From: Clostridiales bacterium
Lineage (GTDB): Bacteria > Bacillota > Clostridia > Christensenellales > Aristaeellaceae
Reading direction: 5' to 3'
DNA length: 64,000 bases
Assembly: GCA_004557125.1 (NCBI GenBank)
Contig: SFET01000002.1
Span: forward strand, 98,487 to 162,486
The position numbers and the translations under genes are program-made. Shown here piece after piece: positions 58,616 through 64,000 of this stretch; position 1 is the stretch's first letter, and every line of letters starts with the position of its first letter. The notes beneath the pieces are model-generated. The model saw only the letters and a list, made by a program, of their open reading frames with translations, did not search any database and had not been told where the DNA came from.

Positions 58616-60778
58616 TCACAAGTGCAGCACGCGCTCCTTGATCTCCTGGGTGCGGCCCTGGTTCCAGAACTGGGTGCCGATGTAGCCGCAGGTGCGCCGG
58701 GCCACGTTCATCTTGCTCTGATCGCGGTTGCCGCACTTCGGGCAGACCCACACCAGCTTGCCGTCCTCATCCTCTTGAATCTCGATCTCGCCGTCGAAGC
58801 CGCAGACCTGGCAGTAGTCGCTCTTGGTGTTCAGCTCGGCGTACATGATGTTGTCATAGATGAACTTGATGATGTCCAGCACCGCAGGGATGTTGTGCTG
58901 CATGTTGGGCACCTCCACGTAGCTGATTGCACCGCCGGTGGAGAGGGCCTGGAACTGGGATTCGAAGCGCAGCTTCTCGAAGGCGTCGATCTCCTCGGTA
59001 ACGTGCACGTGGTAGCTGTTGGTGATGTAGGCCTTGTCCGTCACCCCGGGAATGATGCCGAAGCGCTTCTGAAGGCACTTGGCGAAGCGATAGGTGGTGG
59101 ACTCCAGCGGTGTGCCGTACAGGCTGAAGGCAATGTTCGTCTCCGCGCGCCACTCGGCACAAGCGTCGTTCATGTGCTGCATGATCTCCAGCGCAAAGGG
59201 CGTGGCCGAGGGATCGGTGTGGGACTTGCCCGTCATGTAGCGCACGCACTCGCACAGGCCCGCGTAGCCCAGCGAGATGGAGGAATAGCCGCCGTAGAGC
59301 AGCTTGTCGATCTTCTCACCCTTGTCCAGGCGCGCGATGGCGCCGTCCTGCCAGAGAATCGGTGCGGCGTCGGACAGCGTGCCCTTGAGGCGGTTGTGGC
59401 GGCACATCAGCGCGCGATAGCACAGATCCAAGCGCTCGTCGAACACCTTCCAGAACTTTTCGATGCTGCCGCCGGAGCTGAGCGCCACGTCCACCAGGTT
59501 GATGGTCACAACGCCCTGATTGAAGCGGCCGTAGAACTTGTAGTTGCCGTGCTCGTCCTTCCAGGGATTCAGCGCGCTGCGGCAGCCCATCACCGGGAAG
59601 CAGTTGCCCTCCTTGAGCTCCTTCATCTTCTTTTCGGAGATGTAGTCCGGCACCAGGCGCTTGGCGGTGCACTTGGCCGCCAGTTCGGTCAGGTACCAGT
59701 AGCGGGAATCCTCGGTGATGTTGTCCTCCTCCAGCACGTAGATCAGCTTCGGGAAGGCCGGCGTGACCCACACGCCCACCTCATTCTGCACGCCCTGATA
59801 GCGCTGCAGCAGGGTCTCCTCGATGATCATGGCCAGGTCGCGCTTCTCCTGCACGCTCTTGGCCTCGTTCAGGTACATGAACACGGTCACGAAGGGGGCC
59901 TGACCGTTGGTGGTCATCAGCGTGAGCACCTGATACTGGATCGTCTGCACGCCCTTGCGGACCTCCTCGCGCAGACGCTTTTCCACGATGCCGCTGACGA
60001 TCTGCTCGTCCAGGGTCGCGCCCGCGCTCTTCAGCTCGTCCACCACGTCCCGGCGAATCTTTTCACGGGAGACCTGCACGAAGGGCGCAAGGTGTGCCAG
60101 CGAGATGCTCTGGCCGCCGTACTGGTTGGAGGCCACCTGTGCAATGATCTGTGTGGCGATGTTGCAGGCGGTGGAGAAGCTGTGGGGCTTGATGATCATG
60201 GTGCCGCTGATGACGGTGCCGTTCTGCAGCATGTCCTCCAGGTTCACCAGATCGCAGTTGTGCATGTGCTGGGCATAGTAATCCATGTCGTGGAAGTGGA
60301 TGATGCCCTCCTCGTGCGCCTTCACGATCTCCTCGGGCAGCAGCATGCGCCGGGTGATGTCCTTGCTGACCTCGCCCGCCATGTAGTCGCGCTGCACGCT
60401 GTTCACCGTGGGGTTCTTGTTGGCGTTCTCCTGCTTCGCTTCCTCGTTGTTGCACTCGATCAGCGTGAGAATCTGGTTGTCCGTGGTGTTGGCACGGCGC
60501 ACCAGATTGCGGGTATAGCGATAGCGGATGTAGCGCTTCGCGACCTCGTAGGCGCCGCACTCCATGATGAGGGACTCCACCATCTCCTGAATCTCTTCAA
60601 CGGCGGGAGCGCGATGCATCTCCTTACACTTCTCCTCCACCGTACTTGCGATGTGCAGAATCTGCGGCTGATTCAGGCGCTCCTCCTCCTTCACGGTGAT
60701 GTTCGCCTTCTCGATTGCTGCAATGATCTTGCTGATATCAAATACGGTCTCCGATCCGTTGCGCTTGATGATCTTCAT
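58616..60778 (-). CDS. nrdD: Anaerobic ribonucleoside-triphosphate reductase, paralogue 2
   Basis: 720 aa. ATP-cone (IIKRNGSETVFDISKIIAAI), catalytic core with QRDYMAGEVSKDITRRMLLP, GIIHFHDMDYYAQHMHNCDL, MGCRSALNPWKDEHGNYKFY, FNQGVVTINLVDVALS and GVTDKAYITNSYHVHVTEEI, zinc ribbon CQVCGFDGEI and VWVCPKCGNRDQ, and the canonical glycyl-radical loop RRTCGYIGTQFWNQGR. It is the usual partner of the adjacent nrdG. Start ATG 60778. Confidence 0.96.
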   Translation of the reverse strand: MKIIKRNGSETVFDISKIIAAIEKANITVKEEERLNQPQILHIASTVEEKCKEMHRAPAVEEIQEMVESLIMECGAYEVAKRYIRYRYTRNLVRRANTTDNQILTLIECNNEEAKQENANKNPTVNSVQRDYMAGEVSKDITRRMLLPEEIVKAHEEGIIHFHDMDYYAQHMHNCDLVNLEDMLQNGTVISGTMIIKPHSFSTACNIATQIIAQVASNQYGGQSISLAHLAPFVQVSREKIRRDVVDELKSAGATLDEQIVSGIVEKRLREEVRKGVQTIQYQVLTLMTTNGQAPFVTVFMYLNEAKSVQEKRDLAMIIEETLLQRYQGVQNEVGVWVTPAFPKLIYVLEEDNITEDSRYWYLTELAAKCTAKRLVPDYISEKKMKELKEGNCFPVMGCRSALNPWKDEHGNYKFYGRFNQGVVTINLVDVALSSGGSIEKFWKVFDERLDLCYRALMCRHNRLKGTLSDAAPILWQDGAIARLDKGEKIDKLLYGGYSSISLGYAGLCECVRYMTGKSHTDPSATPFALEIMQHMNDACAEWRAETNIAFSLYGTPLESTTYRFAKCLQKRFGIIPGVTDKAYITNSYHVHVTEEIDAFEKLRFESQFQALSTGGAISYVEVPNMQHNIPAVLDIIKFIYDNIMYAELNTKSDYCQVCGFDGEIEIQEDEDGKLVWVCPKCGNRDQSKMNVARRTCGYIGTQFWNQGRTQEIKERVLHL

Positions 60779-60841
60779 GGTTTATGGTTTCTCCCCTACA
60801 TCTGTCATTTTTGGTTTCCTGCCGATTTACGACCGAAACTG

Positions 60842-60870
60842 ATTTTACCATAAATGGTGGTAAAAAGCAA
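60842..60870 (-). promoter_or_regulatory. Promoter of nrdD paralogue 2-nrdG
   Basis: Minus strand TTGCTT (60865-60870), 17 bp, TAAAAT (60842-60847). An inverted repeat TTTTACC-N9-GGTAAAA (60843-60865) covers the whole promoter and may be an operator. Upstream, a CCACATATTGTGG dyad occurs (60880-60892). Confidence 0.7.
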
Positions 60871-61019
60871 GGCTAACACCCACATATTGTGGAAATTAAT
60901 ATGTTTCCATCGCAATATGTAGTATTTATGAACAATTCATTTCAAGTTGCTGCCGCTTATCTCCGAATTCTACACATAAATTATTTCTTTATCTCAATTC
61001 TACAACAGTGCCCACAGAA
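60871..61019. other. AT-rich intergenic stretch before the caspase-like gene end
   Basis: About 150 bases between the nrdD promoter and the terminator of the caspase-like gene; no frame of note and no RNA family. Confidence 0.4.
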
Positions 61020-61050
61020 AGGGAGCGCCCGCAAATTTGCGGACGCTCCC
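61016..61050 (-). terminator. Terminator after the caspase-like gene
   Basis: Minus strand GGGAGCG-T-CCGCAAA / TTTGCGG-G-CGCTCCC, then TTTCTG; the palindrome 61021-61050 has one mismatch pair. Confidence 0.85.
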
Positions 61051-61068
61051 CTGCCGAAAGAAGCCCAA

Positions 61069-64000
61069 CTACCTTGCGTAGAACACCAGATCCGATGCGT
61101 TGGAAGCCATCATGATCTGTGGCGTCTGACTCCAGGCGTCAAAGGCAGCCTGCGTGTAGATGCCAGGCACCTTGATGCACTTGGTCGCCGCCATCCACGC
61201 CGAGAGAGAGGAAGTCGGCTTGAAGGTAGAGCGCTTGAGGCCGATCTGGATCTGACAGTCGGAGCGCGCATAGGCAAATGCTTCCTGGACTGTGATCTGG
61301 CCATCGCCGTTGCTGTCCGCATTCATCGCGGCCATGGTTCCGGTCATCTGGTCCACGCCCAGGCCCCGGCAGAATGCATAGGTCAGGAACTCGACGGTGG
61401 TCGCCGTGCTGCTTCCCTGATAGTAGCTGGCATTCTTGTCAAAGCTCTGCGCCGTCAGTACGGACATATTGCCCTTGGACGCGATGCCGCCGGAGCAGTC
61501 CGTGATGAAACCGCCACTCTTGCAGCTGTCGAGCACCAGAATCACATTGCCCTGAATGCCCGAAATCCAGCTCATCAGCTCGCCCGCCGTCACATAGGTG
61601 CTGGAATCCGCCTTGCTGTAATTCGGCGCGAGGGAGAAATAGTAGCCGTAGTAGCCGTTGGAAGTGGACTGATAGTATCCGTGCGACATGATGTAGATCA
61701 GGGATACGTCATCCTGCTTTGCATCCTTGAAGGTGCCGGTGATCAGGCTCTGCACCTTGCTCTTGCTGGGGTTGCTGAACGCACCGGTGATGCTGTACGT
61801 TTCATCGCCGATCTGCGCCTTGGACAGCGTGCTGTACATGTTGTTCAGGTTGTTGCTGGCAAAGGGCAGATCATTGCTGGCGCCGCTGTTGTTGTAGGAA
61901 CCGATGACCAGCGCGCGATACTTCGGATTGCTCTCCACCGTCACGCTGCATTCGGCCGAATAGTTGATGCTTTGGAATACGATCCGCGTGGTGCCGGTCT
62001 TGCTGTTGGAGGTGATCATGCCGGTCTCCGGATCAAAGGAGATCAGCGTCGGATCCTCCGGCGCAAAGCTGTAAGAGCCGATGAGGTTCTCCGGCAGCAG
62101 CGTATACTCCAGCTTCAGCTCGGAGTTCGTATACAGCTTGACTTCGGCGGGCATCGCAATGTTCGCAATGGACTGAACCTTCACAATGCAGCTCGCCTGA
62201 ATCGCTTCAGCTTCCTCCTCGCCCTCAACGGGATTCACCGTCAGCGTCACGGTCACATCGCCGGTGTTGACCGCATTTGCAGTCACATTCAGGCCGTTTA
62301 CCGTGAGGATGCTCTCATTGCTGCTCTGCACGGTGTAGCCGCGTTCAATGGCCGCCTTGTTGAGCATGACCGGCAGCTTGCCGGTATCGCCGCAGATGAT
62401 GCCATAGTGGTCCTTCTCGAAGGTCACTTGCGCGCCTTCTGCCGTGGCTGCCACGCGCACCAGGCAGCTGTCCGTCAGACCGTTGCAGGTGCGTGCCGTG
62501 ATGATGGCCTCGCCCTCGGCAACCGCCATGACGGTTCCGTTCTCGTCAACCGCAACGACTGCCGCATTGGAGGAACTGAAGCTGAGCTTCTTATAGAAGC
62601 CCTCCACACCGGTGAGCTCGGGATTGAGCTGAATGCTCTCGCCCACTGCCAGGCAGAAGCCCGCCAGATTCATGCGGATACCCGTGGGGCCAGGCAACAC
62701 ATTTACGGCCATGCTGGCGCTCGTGCCGTCCTGCATGGTGACAGCTACGATTGCCTTGCCCTTGCCGACAGCCTTCATCAGGCCGTTTTCATCCACGGAG
62801 ACCACGCTCTCGTCGGTGGTCGTGTACGTGAGGATCGCAGTGCTGTCCGCATCCAGTGCGGGATGCAGCTGATAGCTCTCCCCTTCGCCCAACTCGATGG
62901 ATTCCGCATCCAGTTTAATGCTGGTGCTCAGGCGCTTGACGGTGATGGTCGCCGATGTGCTCGCACCACTGATGGCCTTGGCCGTGATGGTCACCGTTCC
63001 CGGTGCCAGCGGCGTCACCAGGCCGTCCTGGGTCACGCTGGCAATGCTCGGATCGGAGGACGTGTAGATCAGCGTCGCAACAGTGCCGCTGGCAATGCCG
63101 ACCTGCAGCTGCAGCTGTTCCACATAATCGCCGCCGTTGGTGTAGAGCTCTGCAGCGCTGGGAACCAGCGTCAGGCCGGAGATGCTGCTGGCGATGGTGA
63201 GCTTGAAGCTCGCGGTCTTTCCATTGTAGGACTTGGCCGTGATGGTGATCGTGCCCGTCTTGACGCCCTTCACGCTGCTGCCGCTGACCGTCGCATAACG
63301 GGTGCTGGAGGAGCTGTACGTATAGGTGCTGGGGCACACATTGCCATTGACATCGTAGGCCGTGGGCTCCGGAATCTGGATCGAATCACCCTTGAGCATG
63401 GTGATCTTGGTGAAATCGTAGCGCAGGCTCGCCGGAGCAGGGGTCACGGTCACGTTGCAACTGATCGGGAAGCCGTTGTAGGTCGTCACCTTCACCGTCG
63501 CCGTGCCCGCCTTAACGCCCTTCAGCACGCCGTTGGCGTCCACCGACACCACAGACGGATCGGAGCTTTCGAAGCTGCAGTGTCCTGCAGAGCCGGGCGA
63601 GAGGATCGGAACCAGCGTCATGCTCATTCCCTGCGCAATTTCATAGCTACTCTGCGACAGGGAAACGGAGGTCGGCGCCGGGCAGACCACCACAGTGCAC
63701 ACGCCCGCCGTGCCCTTCTGAGGCTTTGCTGTAATCGCCACGGTGCCCGCCTTCACGCCCGTGATCACACCCGTGACAGGATCCACGGTAGCAACGCTGG
63801 GATCGCCGGAGGTATAGGTGCACACGCTGTACGCGGTGGCCGGGCTGTACACGATGGCCGTCTCCACGGATTCGCCGCAGCCGATGGTCAATGACTTGTT
63901 CTTGAAGCTGACGGACTTCGGCGCAGCGCAGACCGTCACCTTGCAGGTGGCCTTTACGCCGTTGTAGGTCTTGGCCGTGATCGTCACGGTGCCCGCCTTC
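61069..64000 (-). CDS. Secreted caspase-like (C14) peptidase with bacterial Ig repeats, 5' end outside window
   Basis: About 976 residues visible, running off the right edge. From the visible N terminus there are eight complete and one partial bacterial Ig-like (BIG2) repeats of about 75-85 residues, each with a D-P-S-V-A-T-V-D type strand and a V-K-A-G-T-x-x-I-T-A type strand (for example TSGDPSVATVDPVTGVITGV). The last 284 residues are the caspase domain starting at KYRALVIGSYNN. Catalytic His is in YIMSHGYY (codon 61681-61683), catalytic Cys in LVLDSCKSGG (codon 61522-61524). Then comes an EF-hand/dockerin-like loop NADSNGDGQITVQEAF and a C-terminal region with no sorting motif. It is probably exported and cleaves after basic residues like other bacterial metacaspase-like enzymes, or acts as a regulated surface protease. 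Confidence 0.88.
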   Translation of the reverse strand, partial: KAGTVTITAKTYNGVKATCKVTVCAAPKSVSFKNKSLTIGCGESVETAIVYSPATAYSVCTYTSGDPSVATVDPVTGVITGVKAGTVAITAKPQKGTAGVCTVVVCPAPTSVSLSQSSYEIAQGMSMTLVPILSPGSAGHCSFESSDPSVVSVDANGVLKGVKAGTATVKVTTYNGFPISCNVTVTPAPASLRYDFTKITMLKGDSIQIPEPTAYDVNGNVCPSTYTYSSSSTRYATVSGSSVKGVKTGTITITAKSYNGKTASFKLTIASSISGLTLVPSAAELYTNGGDYVEQLQLQVGIASGTVATLIYTSSDPSIASVTQDGLVTPLAPGTVTITAKAISGASTSATITVKRLSTSIKLDAESIELGEGESYQLHPALDADSTAILTYTTTDESVVSVDENGLMKAVGKGKAIVAVTMQDGTSASMAVNVLPGPTGIRMNLAGFCLAVGESIQLNPELTGVEGFYKKLSFSSSNAAVVAVDENGTVMAVAEGEAIITARTCNGLTDSCLVRVAATAEGAQVTFEKDHYGIICGDTGKLPVMLNKAAIERGYTVQSSNESILTVNGLNVTANAVNTGDVTVTLTVNPVEGEEEAEAIQASCIVKVQSIANIAMPAEVKLYTNSELKLEYTLLPENLIGSYSFAPEDPTLISFDPETGMITSNSKTGTTRIVFQSINYSAECSVTVESNPKYRALVIGSYNNSGASNDLPFASNNLNNMYSTLSKAQIGDETYSITGAFSNPSKSKVQSLITGTFKDAKQDDVSLIYIMSHGYYQSTSNGYYGYYFSLAPNYSKADSSTYVTAGELMSWISGIQGNVILVLDSCKSGGFITDCSGGIASKGNMSVLTAQSFDKNASYYQGSSTATTVEFLTYAFCRGLGVDQMTGTMAAMNADSNGDGQITVQEAFAYARSDCQIQIGLKRSTFKPTSSLSAWMAATKCIKVPGIYTQAAFDAWSQTPQIMMASNASDLVFYAR

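Noticed and set aside
60879..60926. Second NrdR box pair upstream of nrdD paralogue 2
   Set aside because: Two dyads about 32 bp apart were noticed (CCACATATTGTGG and CGCAATATGTAG), but they match the 16-bp consensus at only about half the positions and lie upstream of the promoter.
60889..63894. 1001-residue plus-strand frame opposite the caspase-like gene
   Set aside because: It is an antisense shadow: G+C-rich third-position complement of a repeated protein; no start signal and low-complexity His/Arg-rich translation.

Overview
The window reads as chromosome of a high-G+C, spore-forming, Gram-positive anaerobe of the Clostridia type. This is inferred from several things seen in the sequence: near-consensus sigma-A promoters with 17-18 bp spacers, GGAGG ribosome sites, two T-box leaders, a Gram-positive PurR with its own PurBox pair, the block rnpB / zinc-ribbon protein / NIF3 / trmK / rpoD / dnaG, sporulation-type genes (CotF family, SpoIIQ-like M23, DacF-like), and anaerobic (class III) ribonucleotide reductases. 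There is no phage, IS element, CRISPR array, rRNA or tRNA gene that I can support. Genes are tightly packed and often overlap as TGATG.

Layout. 1-3.1 kb: end of a response regulator, a DUF1540 mini-protein, an S41 protease and a CdaR-like regulator. 3.2-4.55 kb: infC-rpmI-rplT with a promoter, leader attenuator and AUU start. 4.5-7.7 kb: metal ABC transporter with a Fur-family regulator. 7.7-12.1 kb: mglBAC sugar transporter plus a small membrane protein. 12.3-14.5 kb: CotF pair, MscL, orphan histidine kinase. 14.6-18.9 kb: cbiC, purR, murC, lipoprotein. 19-25 kb: flavoprotein, rnpB and the macromolecular synthesis cluster. 25.2-29.9 kb: aspartate kinase and T-box-controlled valS. 29.9-32.7 kb: conserved protein, SpoIIQ-like, DacF-like. 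33-36.7 kb: two-component system with a GerMN lipoprotein. 36.8-43.9 kb: Asn-synthase-like protein, MBL hydrolase, comEC, holA, small envelope proteins. 43.9-49 kb: sugar-phosphate dehydrogenase and a TPM / LemA-like / TelA / XpaC set. 49-53.9 kb: exoA, IMPase family, T-box-cysS, yebC, recX. 53.9-60.8 kb: DNA-precursor block with a tandem ThyX-like protein, two nrdD paralogues and nrdG. 61-64 kb: a long secreted caspase-like protein with bacterial Ig repeats that runs off the right edge.

The most useful leads are: the Ig-repeat caspase protein; the double-length ThyX in which each half keeps a different part of the signature; two NrdR boxes 32 bp apart on an nrdD promoter; a matched pair of apparently damaged genes (response regulator and yebC), each lacking a short internal stretch and shifting frame; a second-position Cys missing from an asparagine-synthase-like enzyme; and a short dispersed GACTTCGGTCGG repeat. 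No start site or function was tested; every family call is from motifs read by eye.
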